A stretch of 64,000 nucleotides of DNA from positions 12,369,578 to 12,433,577 of the forward strand of contig NC_087073.1 in NCBI RefSeq assembly GCF_026151205.1, given 5' to 3'. The stretch's first letter is position 1, and the number at the start of each line of letters is the position of its first letter. The stretch is from Bolinopsis microptera (Eukaryota > Ctenophora > Tentaculata > Lobata > Bolinopsidae). The notes beneath the pieces are model-generated. The model had not been told where the DNA came from, searched no databases, and was given only the letters and a program-made list of their open reading frames with translations. Shown here piece after piece: positions 34,901 through 43,392 of the stretch. Made by a program: the position numbers and the translations under genes.

Positions 34901-35154
34901 GTCGTACTACCCTAATGAATATTTTGGCAGCTCTCAAATTTGTTGAGAGAGAGCCTAATAACGATGATGTGACTGTTGGCAAGATTGCAACTGCTCTGAA
35001 ACTTCAGCCCTCACAAATTGGTCGAGGATTTAATGGGAGTATTATAATTAACTATCGGGCAGTGTGCAGGGAAGCAGTATTTATTACAGATGTGCCTAAT
35101 AAACAGTTAACTGACGGATATCACAGTTTGATTACACGTGGTACATTTTGTTGA
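16976..35154 (+). CDS. GT31-family beta-1,3-glycosyltransferase-like protein
   Basis: Three exons inferred: 16976-17108, 21214-21318, 34559-35154; 277 residues, both joins in phase 1. Exon 1 gives a short cytosolic tail and one hydrophobic anchor (residues 8-22), as in type II Golgi enzymes. Exon 2 gives SPRILIVVTSKVQDDVLRN, which matches the first strand of the Galactosyl_T fold. Exon 3 has YLIKIGDDTLID, a D-D-T variant of the metal-binding D-x-D near residue 151, and NNDDVTVGKI, the counterpart of the E-D-V-x-V-G motif. The second intron is 13.2 kb and contains three other genes, which is unusual beside the compact neighbours. Alternatively exon 3 belongs to a separate gene whose first exons are lost. 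A degraded copy of exon 3 lies at 59.1 kb. Confidence 0.65.
17157..20586. mobile_element. 3.4-kb foldback element with ~1.26-kb inverted arms
   Basis: Left arm 17157-about 18413 and right arm about 19319-20586 are inverted copies of each other with scattered mismatches and small indels; the spacer is about 0.9 kb. The outermost bases are ATCTCGTTAGC at the left and its complement at the right. Each arm itself contains two diverged direct repeats of about 180 bp (AACTTATGAAGCAACATATACC near 17390 and 17560, shown here only by start). No ORF with recognisable transposase is present and no target duplicate is obvious, so it is probably non-autonomous. It lies in intron 1 of the GT31 gene. Confidence 0.85.
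20644..20948. repeat. 19-bp minisatellite, ~16 copies
   Basis: Tandem array of TCGTATCTTCTAGATATGC. The outer copies are diverged and the inner ones nearly perfect, with two one-base variants. Every unit holds TCTAGA. It lies 58 bp beyond the foldback element. Confidence 0.95.
21323..21343. repeat. Poly-C tract (21 C)
   Basis: Homopolymer run starting 3 bases after the splice donor of GT31 exon 2. On the transcript it would be a C-rich stretch just inside the intron. Confidence 0.9.
21742..21882. repeat. Short inverted repeat enclosing C-rich tracts
   Basis: A perfect 14-bp inverted pair, ATATTACGTAATCA (21742-21755) and TGATTACGTAATAT (21869-21882), encloses several TAATCAT motifs and a 15-C run (21838-21852). 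It may be a small MITE; related AT-rich words occur at 61.53 kb. Confidence 0.5.
21957..24792 (-). CDS. Type I membrane glycoprotein, unknown family
   Basis: Six exons on the reverse strand: 24792-24669, 24505-24346, 24118-24033, 23908-23754, 23610-23497, 23018-21957; 566 residues with every phase consistent. Seen: a signal peptide (residues 1-23), an extracellular part with long charged helices, several N-glycosylation sequons, a Cys-rich stretch in the last exon (C-x(16-20)-C-x(8)-C-x(13)-C spacing, including YEIECDRRMPELC), then an amphipathic helix, one transmembrane segment (about 524-544) and a 22-residue tail. I do not recognise the family. Order of parts (signal, Cys-rich head, coiled coil next to the membrane anchor) resembles F/Env-type fusion proteins of errantiviruses and baculoviruses, but I see no fusion peptide or furin site, so this is only a lead. 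It lies inside GT31 intron 2, antisense to it. Confidence 0.75.
23260..23445 (-). repeat. tRNA-derived SINE
   Basis: On the reverse strand TGGCGTAGTTGG matches the RNA polymerase III A box and, about 40 bases on, GAGTTTGAAT matches a diverged B box, with tRNA-like spacing. Further sequence without tRNA likeness follows. It sits in the last intron (23019-23496) of the type I membrane protein gene. A complete tRNA fold is not present, so I call it a SINE, not a tRNA. Confidence 0.5.
24793..26200. other. Intergenic region between membrane-protein and formin-like genes
   Basis: Divergent promoters are expected here, since the membrane-protein gene starts leftward at 24792 and the formin-like gene rightward near 26200. 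The last 250 bp resemble 50.9-51.15 kb, the matching upstream region of the paralogous formin-like gene. No ORF is credible. Confidence 0.45.
26503..28401 (+). CDS. Formin-like protein, copy A (A/P-rich FH1 and divergent FH2)
   Basis: 632 residues from ATG 26503; an in-frame ATG at 26350 would lie in the intron. A 5' exon ends at 26201 (ATGG, then GTAAGT) and is joined to an exon starting at 26428; both signals are conserved in copy B. Residues about 25-110 are APPAPK-type repeats (FH1-like, but Ala/Lys-interrupted rather than poly-Pro). Residues about 125-540 are a divergent FH2: LSKIHWSKL at its start, then IPNFTTYMQ, the AEIRTSRSLKELISCIVQVG stretch in the position of the FH2 core helix, and LIKWDGQVKKI. 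The basic tail ends in RRRSRLRFK. FH2 domains nucleate and cap actin filaments; whether this diverged one does is unknown. No GBD or DAD region is present, so it lacks usual formin autoinhibition. Confidence 0.8.
   Translation: MNPETLTEETNMLDVTKSPVASSAASAPKAPPAPKAPSAPKAPPVPNAELVEPDAPPAPFSPPVSKAPPAPKAPLAPNAPPAPKSPSAPPALKAPLALTSPSAAYMAYSLLPSDEMTLVDSRNKMPKLSKIHWSKLSKDMNAKCMINQRFKRFPKGVMEVHQTFWTTLPQIEIEQHESFLMTRFAQKASTKPAQKFPDKEIDHNKSIKILNGDDQKSIGIMRKKMDNITSEKIQEWMSKFPLKNFVKKMGNQLEFLVEMVKISESDKKGRNYMPQLLDKQLDSSKLSSEEDRYLYQLYQIPNFTTYMQIVSMHQDLVVEKEEKYLDYLKNVVTACAEIRTSRSLKELISCIVQVGKFLNSETDFPGFDMSQTPLEYITNFKDKTEESTSIGLHSLNILQKADPSKNYEKLLNSEMKTVFDLGKPNALKADYVYNDLIKWDGQVKKIVDIIQNIQSNSDTAISIAVLNCAIDVIAQKRSTIQMISEKVANVFFETMIYMGLNPVSYEKGQEKPKLPSTSLFSPISIFIEYLLKDKELQDNKLKKKAVRRGSLKINSKNYTAKNIKKGRKPSSVGKKEIRSKTVSRSEEPGVLDEIVAFQMNMLRHDYVRRDLCPSKDFSYPINKRRRSRLRFK
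28402..29192. other. Intergenic, with a few decamer repeats
   Basis: No gene seen. It contains a small group of the GGTAACTAGT decamer at about 28861-28895, an outlier of the large array at 30.3-30.85 kb. Confidence 0.4.
29193..29430 (-). other. Possible coding remnant or 3'-terminal exon
   Basis: Two reverse-strand stretches look coding: about 29330-29193 (EFLCVIHSNNRGEMFRDW, stop at 29193) and about 29430-29345 (KEEIILHDVEELADDSTHW), but they lie in different frames with a CT microsatellite between them. It could be the last exon of the Cys-rich gene to the right, altered by the microsatellite. I do not recognise the family. Confidence 0.3.
29431..30146. other. Intron or flank of Cys-rich gene
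   Basis: No supported exon; a reverse-strand ORF at 29817-30026 has no recognisable content. Confidence 0.35.
30147..33047 (-). CDS. Secreted/receptor protein: two repeats of an unknown domain plus Cys-rich EphR-like modules (partial)
   Basis: Exons on the reverse strand: 33047-32987, 32820-32377, 32218-31739, 31541-31377, 31187-31020, and a damaged 30323-30147. Every internal exon starts and ends in phase 1 and has a length divisible by 3, the pattern of exon-shuffled modules. Exon 1 is a signal peptide (MQLLCISILLATIGG). Exons 2 and 3 (148 and 160 residues) are homologous to each other (W-x(6)-K...A-x-PLE...F-x-DKD-G/N), forming a tandem domain I cannot name. Exons 4-6 are about 55-residue Cys-rich modules of the ephrin-receptor-like GCC2/GCC3 type (C-x2-C-x-G-T-Y). 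Exon 6 is invaded by the 10-bp minisatellite. The 3' end is not resolved. An in-frame upstream ATG (33168) is less likely. Copy may be a pseudogene at its end. Confidence 0.7.
30316..30850. repeat. 10-bp minisatellite (GGTAACTAGT)n in higher-order array
   Basis: Three blocks of the decamer: about 6.5 copies (30316-30381), 29 copies (30442-30732) and 5.6 copies (30795-30850), with GGCAACTAGT variants. Blocks 1-2 and 2-3 are separated by a near-identical 60-bp spacer that contains, on the reverse strand, a splice acceptor and the start of a Cys-rich exon. All three frames of the decamer have a stop on the reverse strand (CACTAG), so it cannot be translated through. Confidence 0.95.
33048..34558. 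other. Intron 2 remainder of GT31 gene; promoter of the antisense Cys-rich gene
   Basis: No supported gene. A short ORF at 34374 starts with a signal-like MVIFHFFKFALATFLI but enters GT31 exon 3 in the wrong frame. The exon 3 acceptor is CTTTCTCCCAG at 34548-34558. Confidence 0.4.
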
Positions 35155-35812
35155 AATTACATTAGAGAATGATGGGTGTATACTGTATATAATGCATATT
35201 ATATTGTATCTCCGTTGTCTCCCTGGTTCTGCTCCTATTCCTGATCAGCTCCATCTGCTCTGATCATTTATCCATCTCTTTCTCTCTATTTCAGACTGAT
35301 CACCTCACTGAATGTCGTGTTTCGTAATATAATCATAATTTATTGATTTGATGTCTATGTTTACATTTTTATTTGATTGCTCTGGATTCATTGAATTTAT
35401 ATGTCTGAGTTTTTGATGATTTTTAGAAATTAGAATAAGTAATTTTGTTTTTCCGCCTATCCGTCTACTTGTAAGTTAGTTAGATCTACAGTAAGTTACT
35501 TGAGCTTAAGCGCAAGAATTTAAAGTTCGTAAACTTCGAAAGAAATACCAAGAAACACGTAATACTAATATTACAGTAAGTAATAACTGACATGACAAAT
35601 TTAAAGAAAAGTAATCAATTAATGATCAATGATAAGATTGAAAATTAGAAAATAACCAAACAATTTTAAGGTGTTCATTTTCCCATATTTAATGGTACAT
35701 GACTGAGTACGATAACGTGTAAACCCAGGAAGTTAGTATCGTTATGAATCGGTACACTATCTATTTTAGCACTATCTATTTTAGCACTATCTATTGTAGC
35801 ACTTAAGGAGGG
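35155..35812. other. 3' flank of GT31 gene
   Basis: AT-rich; 35.28-35.55 kb has a diverged, deleted second copy at 61.33-61.47 kb. At 35755-35801 there are three copies of the 15-mer ACTATCTATTTTAGC. Confidence 0.5.
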
Positions 35813-36452
35813 GGGTTCACCCTGATTTTTTGTGAAACTTGGTTTCGAGATAGCAGTTGACCAACAAACTAGGACCGGTGTCCGGTGACCGAACGTTTGA
35901 GGGGGTCCTGAACCCCAACCGCCAAACGGTGCCCGCGGGGCAGCTATGCCCATATTTGGTCCAAATTAGGCCCAATTTAGCCAAATAGCCTGAACATGCC
36001 CAAAAACCAGATTTTAGGTGCTCTACTTGTAGCTAGTGGTCCCTTGAACTCGTATATGAATTTTCATTAAGATTGGACAAAAAATGACCGAGTTATGAGC
36101 CAAAAACCATATGACCATATTTGGGCATACGCACCAAATTTGATCGATTTTGGCCCATAAATTGGTCAAATATCAATATTTTTGAATGGAAGTTAAGCCT
36201 ATACTACACATCCTCTATGATTATCAGCTCAGTATCTACCTAACTGTGGATTCTGTGTTCAAATAATCGCAAAAAATAAACAAAATCGTCCATATCTCAG
36301 TTTGCGATATTTGCGAAACTGATTTCGCTCAAAACAATAGAATTAGAACTCAATAGGGTTTCAATATTTTTCAGAATCAACGTAGAATCGCATTTCGACC
36401 TCAAGTTTTGTATTGGAATTTTGAGTTAGGCCTTTAAAAAACCACAGTTAGG

Positions 36453-36529
36453 TTGTATCACGTGGTGACCCCCACGGTCGCTTCACTATAGTCTTCGACG
36501 ATACAGGCGGGTCATACAACGTATGACAA
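36453..36529. mobile_element. 77-bp MITE copy B with 8-bp target duplication
   Basis: Same element as 5428-5505: starts TTGTATCACGTGGTGACC, ends GTATGACAA. Flanked by the direct repeat CAGTTAGG (36445-36452 and 36530-36537), a different 8-bp duplicate from copy A, so the two copies inserted independently. It lies in the loop of foldback element 2. Confidence 0.82.
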
Positions 36530-36778
36530 CAGTTAGGTAGATACTGAGCTGATAATCATAGAGGATGTGTAGTACTAGTATAGGCTTAACTTCCATATAA
36601 AATTGGTTTCATTCAAAAATATTGATAATTGACCAATTTATGGGCCAAAATCGATCAAATTTGGTGCGTTTGCCCAAATATGGTCATATGGTTTTTGGCT
36701 CATAACTCGGTCATTTTTTGTCCAATCTTAATGAAAATTCATATACGAGTTCAAGGGACCACTAGCTACCAGTACTTA

Positions 36779-37795
36779 ATTTGTTACTTTGTAGGGTTTC
36801 ATAGAATCCTCTATCGGGCCATCGAAAAAGTCGACCCCCCGGACAGTGTAGAAACTGTTTTATCACCACTCCAATCAAGCAAAGAGTTTCCATTCCGACG
36901 GCTGTATCCTGGAGCTGGAGGCTCGTCCGGAAATGACTTCACAAAGTTCGTTAAAGCTGCTTTGAATTGGATAGGATCCTCGATGGTGTGCATATGTGTC
37001 GGGATTACATTCCATAATCGAGGTCCAGTGACTGCAAATGAGTTGTCGTGTAGTGCTTGATTACGTTGACTGCTGGACTTAGCTATACTGGGCACAACTG
37101 CTTTTTGACCATGTCTGAGAGTCACCGAGAACTGGATACCAATATCATTAGGGCACTTGCAATGCAGAACTTTCCACATGTTGATGATTAAATACCGTTC
37201 TCTTCTTCTTTGCAATGACATCAGATCTAAGTCCTTTAATCTCTGCCAGTAGTTGAGGTGCTGGGTGCCATCTATTTTCGATGTAAACGTACGCTGAATC
37301 CCTTCTAGCTGTTGGATGTCCTTGTTCTTAGAGCAATTCCACAGAGGACAGCAATACTCCTCTCGTTAGAAGCAATACTCTCTTCTAACGAGAGACTTGT
37401 ACAGAGTCATCATGGTGGCTTTGTCTCTCGTTTTGAACGCACTTAGCACCCAAGAAGCAACTTTTCCTGTGCGTTCAGCTATCCTGTTGACGTGTGGGGT
37501 CCAGGACAAATCAGCGGAAACTGTCACTCCTAGATCTTTCACCGTTTGAGTGGGGTACAGCATGTTTCCGTTAGACACTTCATATGTTTGAGCTTGGATG
37601 GCGAATGGATGATCAAACAAGGAATTCTTTGGACAATGCTTGTGAACAAGAAGCTCAAACTTATCCTCATGAAGGGCCATGTTGTTGCACTTAGCCCAAT
37701 TAACAACAGAGTTGAGATCATCCTGCAGGACATCTTTGTCGGCCAAACTGTAAATATGCTTAAGAATCCTAGTGTCATCACTTAAATCTGGTTTT
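36779..37795 (-). mobile_element. 5'-truncated CR1/L2-like LINE fragment
   Basis: The reverse strand starts exactly at the RT active site region (SDDTRI at about 37790) and continues through the thumb region (VKDLGVTVSADLSWTPHV, 37746-37366). After a frame break near 37370, around a short duplicated GAAGCAATACTC/TCGTTAG sequence, comes the conserved tail SLQRRRERYLIINMWKVL and FAVTGPRLWNVIP (37221-36811). These motifs are typical of CR1/L2-group LINE 3' ends. It interrupts the right arm of foldback element 2. Confidence 0.85.
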
Positions 37796-38254
37796 TGAGC
37801 ACCTTAAATCTGGTTTTTGGGCATGTTCAGGCTATTTGGCTAAATTGGGCCTAATTTGGACCAAATATGGGCATGGCTGCCCCGCGGGCACCGTTTGGCG
37901 GTTGGGGTCTAGGACCCCCTCAAAAGTTCGGTCACCGGTCCTAGTTTGTTGAAATCTCGAAACCAAGTTTCACAAAAAAATCAGGGTGAACCCGGCGAGA
38001 TGCGCTACTGTGTCGCGCCGAGCTGCGATGAATTGACATCGTCAATTAACGCATCGCGCTACAAATCAATTACATGACATTACATAATGTTAAGTTGTTT
38101 TTGGTGTTTATGTCATATGAAGATAGTTTGTCTGTAAATTTATTTGCAGAATGGAAAGAAAAGGTGATAGAAAGTTTAAATAAAGATATTAGTAAAAATG
38201 ATATTAGTATTACATTTGACGGCGAATTACGTTAATTTTTCAGGAAATCTGGAG

Positions 38255-38274
38255 AATAATAATAATAATAATAA
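38255..38274. repeat. (AAT)n at left end of R4-like element
   Basis: About 6.5 AAT units directly abutting the 5' end of the LINE at 38275; the counterpart is at 43414-43427. Confidence 0.85.
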
Positions 38275-39225
38275 GGCCCCCGCTCAGAACACCAGAGCTA
38301 GTGAGTACTTGAGTAGTGGGTCCGAGGCTGATACTCGTGGTCAGCACCCCCGGGGTCGGTAACGGCAGCAGTCCATTGGATGGCTGCCGGCTAGAGCTAC
38401 TCACTCCCTGGCATTGCCAGATGTCTTCTTCCTGAGGTTCAGTTATAGCACAAAGTTTAAACTATTAACACTGTTAGTTCCCCCGTTACTAGTCCAAGTA
38501 ACGGGCTAGAACTTGATCAAACAGCTGGTGAAACACCTGTAGACCACCAGAACCTCAGGCTCTTATGTCCCTTCTCAACATCACTTAATGTTACCATGAG
38601 ATTTTGTACTTGCTTAATATTCATGTTTAGGAGGGAAAAAAGAAAAGAAAATTACAAAAAAAGTTAAAAAGAAAAAAAAAAGAAAAAAAAAAGCACAAAA
38701 TGGAAAAACCAAGAAAAATATCTGTAACTGAGAAAGCATTATTTTAAGATAATATATCCCCTGATTTTTATTCCATATCATAGCAGCACAGACTGCTGGT
38801 ACTGAAAGAATATCATTCCTTTGGAAATATTACTATCTATAATGTTACTATACTCGAGTAATTATAACATTGTAATCATTTTATATTTCATTGTATTGTT
38901 TGTTAATTGTCCCCCGGTTAATTCCCTTTCTTGCCTCTCGTTGGTTAAATTCTTGTATCCTTCTGCTCTAGCTCTTGGTTTGTTGACTAGGTGCAATTGA
39001 CACCTAGTGGTTTTCTTATCGGGCATGGACTGACCCGCAGAAGTCCCCCAATCTTAAGTTGTGGACTCGTGACAAAAGGATGCATGGCCATGGGTTAAAT
39101 GGTTACTAACGAGTCTACTACCCAGGAGGTAGCTACCTGGGGAGCTGGGCGACGCGGGGCAACGCTCAGTGCTCTGTTTTCCCTGCCAACTCTCTAGGGG
39201 GTATACTAAGTCCCCCAGTTATGAT

Positions 39226-42200
39226 ATGAATTCTCTCTCAAATTTTTCAAACTCTCCTACTCTCCCTACTAATGGGTCAGAGCAGGATCAACAACCTAAC
39301 ATCATCCCTCCAGCTCGACGTGAGAGGAAGGCTCGCACGGAGACTTCCACTCGGCACACGTGGAGCAAGGAGGACAACATACAGCTCATGACGCTGTATT
39401 ACCAGAGCCAACCATCCCGCTCTGGTTACAGGAGAAGACTCCGATCACTGTGGGATGATGCCGGACTCTTCACTTGTACGGAACAAAGATTGGCAGACCA
39501 AGCAAGGTCTATCAGAAATAATAATCTCCTTTCAGACATAGAACTACTGGAGATTCGAGGTACTCTTCCACCTAGCGTAGTGGAAGAGGCTCCAACAACG
39601 ACAACTCAAGCTTTACCCACAGTCTCCCAAGCAATCAGGACGTTGAGGGATGCAACTATCCCAACTGTCGCCGCCGAAGAACTCACCCCCACCACAACGG
39701 TACCTGATTTTGACAAGGAGGCAATCATTGAACGGCTAAAAAGGCTCCTAGAAGACCCTTCAGTGATAGAAACCAAGCCCCTGAGACATGTGAACAGAAA
39801 GAAGCTTATGGAGGAAACATCTCTCATCAACTCATGTATAGCAGAGATTCCAACTTCTTCAATCACTGAAACCAACACCCTATTGCTTGCAGGGGCACAT
39901 TTAGTCAGCGAAAGACTTGGTGAAAAACCTGCAAATAAGAATACAGGGAAACGGAAAACTCCACTATGGAAAAGAAGAATCGAAGATAAGATTACCCAGG
40001 TTAGGAAAGACATCTCCTACCTTGAGGAGAAGAAGAAAGGTACTACCCTTAAACAAAAAATACTAGAAGGGCTCAACAGACGTCACCCTCTGTTGAAGAA
40101 AAAGGGTATACCATGCATCATTGAGGAGCTCAAGCAACGTCTTCGCGCAAAAGCAGCTAAGATAAAGAGATTTAATAAAAGATGCGAACGATACCACCAG
40201 AACAAGTTGTTTGGAAACAACCAGAGGCAGTTCTACAGAAACCTTCAAACAAACCCTGAAGAACAGGATATCTCCCACCCTGAGGCTGACAAGGATTCTT
40301 GTCTGAAGTTCTGGAAGAACATATGGGAGCAGCCGGTTGAACACAACAGTGATGCTGAATGGTTACCGGATGTCAGAACAGCACTAGCCTCAGCAGATGA
40401 ACAGAGACAGTTTGTTATAACTAACACCCTGGTTGCAGATAGAGTGAAGAAAATGACTAATTGGTCCTCTCCTGGTACAGACGGACTGCATGCTTATTGG
40501 ATAAAGCACTTTAAAGAACTCCACAATAGGATTGCAGATCAACTTATGAATTGCCTAACCAACGCTGATATCCCAGACTGGATGACATTGGGACGCACGT
40601 ACCTGCTCATCAAGGACCACTCGAAAGGACCCATCCCAGGCAATTTCAGACCGATTACTTGCTTATCAGCTATGTGGAAACTGTTCACTGGTCTAATCTC
40701 AGATTCCATTTACCACCATTTAGACCAGCAAAAGCTCCTCCCCCCTGAGCAGAAAGGGTGCAAGAAGAAGAGTAGAGGATGTAAAGAACAGTTAATGATA
40801 GACAAACTCATCCTGAAGAACTGTAAACGAAGGAAGCGGAACCTGAACATGACGTTTATAGACTACAAGAAGGCGTATGATAGCGTCCCACACTCCTGGA
40901 TTCTATCTTGTTTGACCATGTGTGGCATCTCTTCATGCATCATAGACCTGTTTGAAGCCTCCTTCAAACAATCGTATGTTAACCTGATGCTTGGTAAAGT
41001 TTCCCTTGGGAGAATTAAAATTAATAGAGGTCTATTCCAAGGAGACTCAGTCTCACCTATCCACTTTATCATTAGTCTTATACCCCTGTCCATTCTTTTG
41101 AATAAGCATGACATAGGATACTCTCTGGAGAGAGGAGGTCAACCGAAAGTGTCGCATAGGCTATATATGGACGACCTCAAGTTGTATGCCGAGAGTGAAG
41201 ACGAAATGCACACACTGGTTAATACCACAGCAGAGTTCAGCAGTGACATAAAAATGGAATTTGGGCTAGAGAAATGTGCCGTGGTGAAGGTGAAGAAGGG
41301 AGCAAGAGCCGTTTTTGAAGGCATCTCCCTACCCACAGGTGAACAGATCCATGAGTTGGAGGACGACGGCTATAAGTATCTCGGAATACTAGAAGCTAAT
41401 GATATACTACACAAAGAGATGAAAGCACTGGTTACAAAAGAGTATATCAGAAGAGTTAAAAAGGTTTTGAAATCCCAGCTTCATGGCAGGAATAGTATAC
41501 AAGCGATTAACACCTGGGCTGTACCTGTGATAAGATATGGAGCTGGAATTCTCTCATGGAATGCTGGGGAGACCAAAGCCTTAGATGTCAAGACCCGGAA
41601 ACTGATGAGGATACATGGAGCTCACCACCCCCAAGGAGATGTTGATCGGTTATACGTCAGCCGTCAACTGGGTGGCCGTGGGCTACATAGTATAGAGGAA
41701 GTCGTAAAGAGAGAGGAGAATGCACTCACCACTTATGTGATGAAGAGTAGAGACCCAGAACTGATTGCTCTGAAGGACTACTTTGTCAAAGACAAAATAC
41801 TCTTGGGTGAAGAGATAGAGAAAGATATTGACCGAACACAACGCGAGGAAATCCGCAAGGAGAAATGGACTGCTAAAGTGATGCACGGACAGTTCCCAAG
41901 GCAGATGATGGGTACAGCAGACCCGTTAACCTCTTGGAACTGGCTCACCCAACAAGATTTGAAGAAGGAGACAGAAGGATTGTTGATAGCAGCCCAAGAC
42001 CAAGCACTTAGGACTAATTACGTGAAGCACAGGATTGACAAAACACCTGGCTCTTCTCCCCTCTGCAGACTCTGCAGAAATCATTACGAGACAATAGACC
42101 ACATACTGAATGGGTGCCCAAAACTTTCACAGACAGAATATAAGTGTCGGCATGACAAAGTAGCTGCCGCATTGCACTGGAGTCTGTGCAAGGAATACGG

Positions 42201-42633
42201 CTTCCCACGCAGTAAAAGGTGGTACGAACACCGGGCAGAGAAGGTGCTGGAGAACGGACAAGTCAAGATATTGTGGGACTTCCATGTCCAGTCGGACCAC
42301 GTTATCGAACACTGTAGACCGGATCTCCTCCTGGTAGACAAGGTAACCAACGCAGCAACCATCATTGACGTTGCAGTCCCAGGAGATACCCGGATCTTGG
42401 ATAGAGAACAAGAAAAGATTCTGAAATATCAAGACCTGAAAAGAGAAATTAAGAAGAACTGGAATTTACGAAAGGTCACAATCGTCCCTGTGGTGATAGG
42501 CGCATTAGGAACTATCACCATAAACTTTCGTAAACACCTCGACGCAGTCCACTGCAATCTGAGCATCTCTAATCTCCAGAAGACAGCTCTGCTTGGATCA
42601 GCCAGGATTCTCAGGATGGTCTTAGACATATAA
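39226..42633 (+). CDS. LINE polyprotein: reverse transcriptase with C-terminal restriction-like endonuclease
   Basis: 1,135 residues from the first in-frame ATG (39226), no stops. Near the N-terminus is a Myb-like DNA-binding stretch (TWSKEDNIQLMTLYYQSQ). RT motifs follow in order: WSSPGTDGLHAYWIKHF, PGNFRPITCLSAMWKLF, FIDYKKAYDSVPHSW, FQGDSVSPIHFI, and the catalytic YMDD near residue 647, then GYKYLGILEAND. A CCHC finger typical of these elements lies near 947 (CRLCRNHYETIDHIL, then C). The nuclease core RPDLLLVDK ... ATIIDVAVPGD follows near 1030. All catalytic residues are present, so the copy may be functional, and its intact ORF suggests recent activity. Confidence 0.9.
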   Translation: MNSLSNFSNSPTLPTNGSEQDQQPNIIPPARRERKARTETSTRHTWSKEDNIQLMTLYYQSQPSRSGYRRRLRSLWDDAGLFTCTEQRLADQARSIRNNNLLSDIELLEIRGTLPPSVVEEAPTTTTQALPTVSQAIRTLRDATIPTVAAEELTPTTTVPDFDKEAIIERLKRLLEDPSVIETKPLRHVNRKKLMEETSLINSCIAEIPTSSITETNTLLLAGAHLVSERLGEKPANKNTGKRKTPLWKRRIEDKITQVRKDISYLEEKKKGTTLKQKILEGLNRRHPLLKKKGIPCIIEELKQRLRAKAAKIKRFNKRCERYHQNKLFGNNQRQFYRNLQTNPEEQDISHPEADKDSCLKFWKNIWEQPVEHNSDAEWLPDVRTALASADEQRQFVITNTLVADRVKKMTNWSSPGTDGLHAYWIKHFKELHNRIADQLMNCLTNADIPDWMTLGRTYLLIKDHSKGPIPGNFRPITCLSAMWKLFTGLISDSIYHHLDQQKLLPPEQKGCKKKSRGCKEQLMIDKLILKNCKRRKRNLNMTFIDYKKAYDSVPHSWILSCLTMCGISSCIIDLFEASFKQSYVNLMLGKVSLGRIKINRGLFQGDSVSPIHFIISLIPLSILLNKHDIGYSLERGGQPKVSHRLYMDDLKLYAESEDEMHTLVNTTAEFSSDIKMEFGLEKCAVVKVKKGARAVFEGISLPTGEQIHELEDDGYKYLGILEANDILHKEMKALVTKEYIRRVKKVLKSQLHGRNSIQAINTWAVPVIRYGAGILSWNAGETKALDVKTRKLMRIHGAHHPQGDVDRLYVSRQLGGRGLHSIEEVVKREENALTTYVMKSRDPELIALKDYFVKDKILLGEEIEKDIDRTQREEIRKEKWTAKVMHGQFPRQMMGTADPLTSWNWLTQQDLKKETEGLLIAAQDQALRTNYVKHRIDKTPGSSPLCRLCRNHYETIDHILNGCPKLSQTEYKCRHDKVAAALHWSLCKEYGFPRSKRWYEHRAEKVLENGQVKILWDFHVQSDHVIEHCRPDLLLVDKVTNAATIIDVAVPGDTRILDREQEKILKYQDLKREIKKNWNLRKVTIVPVVIGALGTITINFRKHLDAVHCNLSISNLQKTALLGSARILRMVLDI

Positions 42634-42724
42634 TATATTTGAGTGTATAATACACTGTAAATACTCTTTTTTTAAGTTTAATTTTCACTGGGTACTCTAA
42701 TAAACACTTTTTACCTGGTCCTCT

Positions 42725-43270
42725 TATTTTTCTTCCCTTGCTATGCAAGCCCTGTCTCTTGTTTATACAATTTTTAACTCGTATATTGGGTAGATTGAGT
42801 ATTTATTATGGATTTTATATTGTTGTTAGCCCTGCTGATTTATGTATTAGTAATGATTACCTATCTGATGGACTACGGTATATACAGTTGATGGTAGTTT
42901 TCTCTTATTTTTCTTCTCTTGCTCTGCAAGCCCTGATTCTTGTATAAACATATTGTTTGATATATTGTATATTCTTGTATTGATTGTGGTATTTTGTGTG
43001 CCAGATTCAGCAATGGGTTCTTGCTGAATCACTGTATATTACACTCTGTGACTAGTCCCTTTGATCCATCTCTTGCCCTGCAAGCCCTGTTTCTTGTCTA
43101 TACAGCATATAATTATCATGTATCACATTGTAGTATGTAATAAACATTTGTAGTAGTGTAGGATTGTGTGAATTTCTTTTTGCTATGTTTTTTAATATTT
43201 ATTTGTATAATTTGTGAGTATTTCTCCCGCTTTTCTTCCCTTGCGCAGCAAGCCCTGTCTCTTGTAAAAA
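42725..43270 (+). repeat. Four diverged ~165-bp tandem units in LINE 3' UTR
   Basis: The core CTTGC..GCAAGCCCTG.CTCTTGT recurs at about 42735, 42913, 43072 and 43237. The units are diverged from one another, so the duplication is older than this insertion. Confidence 0.75.
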
Positions 43271-43314
43271 CAACCTTGAAAGTTTTGTAGATACATATAG
43301 TTTCTACACCTTTA

Positions 43315-43392
43315 TCCTCTGGTCCCTAGGGTCAGCTGATCCCGGGCCAGAGGAAAACTACCGACTGCCAAGGTCTGACGCCTAGGCAGTCG
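43315..43392 (+). other. Twin stem-loops at LINE 3' end
   Basis: TCCTCTGG (43315-43322) pairs with CCAGAGGA (43347-43354); CGACTGCC (43362-43369) pairs with GGCAGTCG (43385-43392). Both are perfect 8-bp stems close to the 3' terminus, where R2-like RTs are known to recognise RNA structure to start target-primed reverse transcription. Confidence 0.7.

Larger units (their letters stand above)
35813..37993. mobile_element. Foldback element 2, right arm split by a LINE fragment
   Basis: Left arm 35813-about 36250. The matching right arm is in two pieces, about 36538-36778 and 37796-37993, whose lengths sum to the left arm (about 440 bp). The outer ends are GGGTTCACCCTGA and its complement. The loop holds a 77-bp MITE. 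The arms pair over GCCCATATTTGG and related A/T-G/C words with few mismatches. No transposase is seen. Confidence 0.85.

Noticed and set aside
39606-42629. Several reverse-strand ORFs of 60-135 residues
   Set aside because: Antisense shadows of the intact R4-like LINE ORF, which has all RT and nuclease motifs in order.
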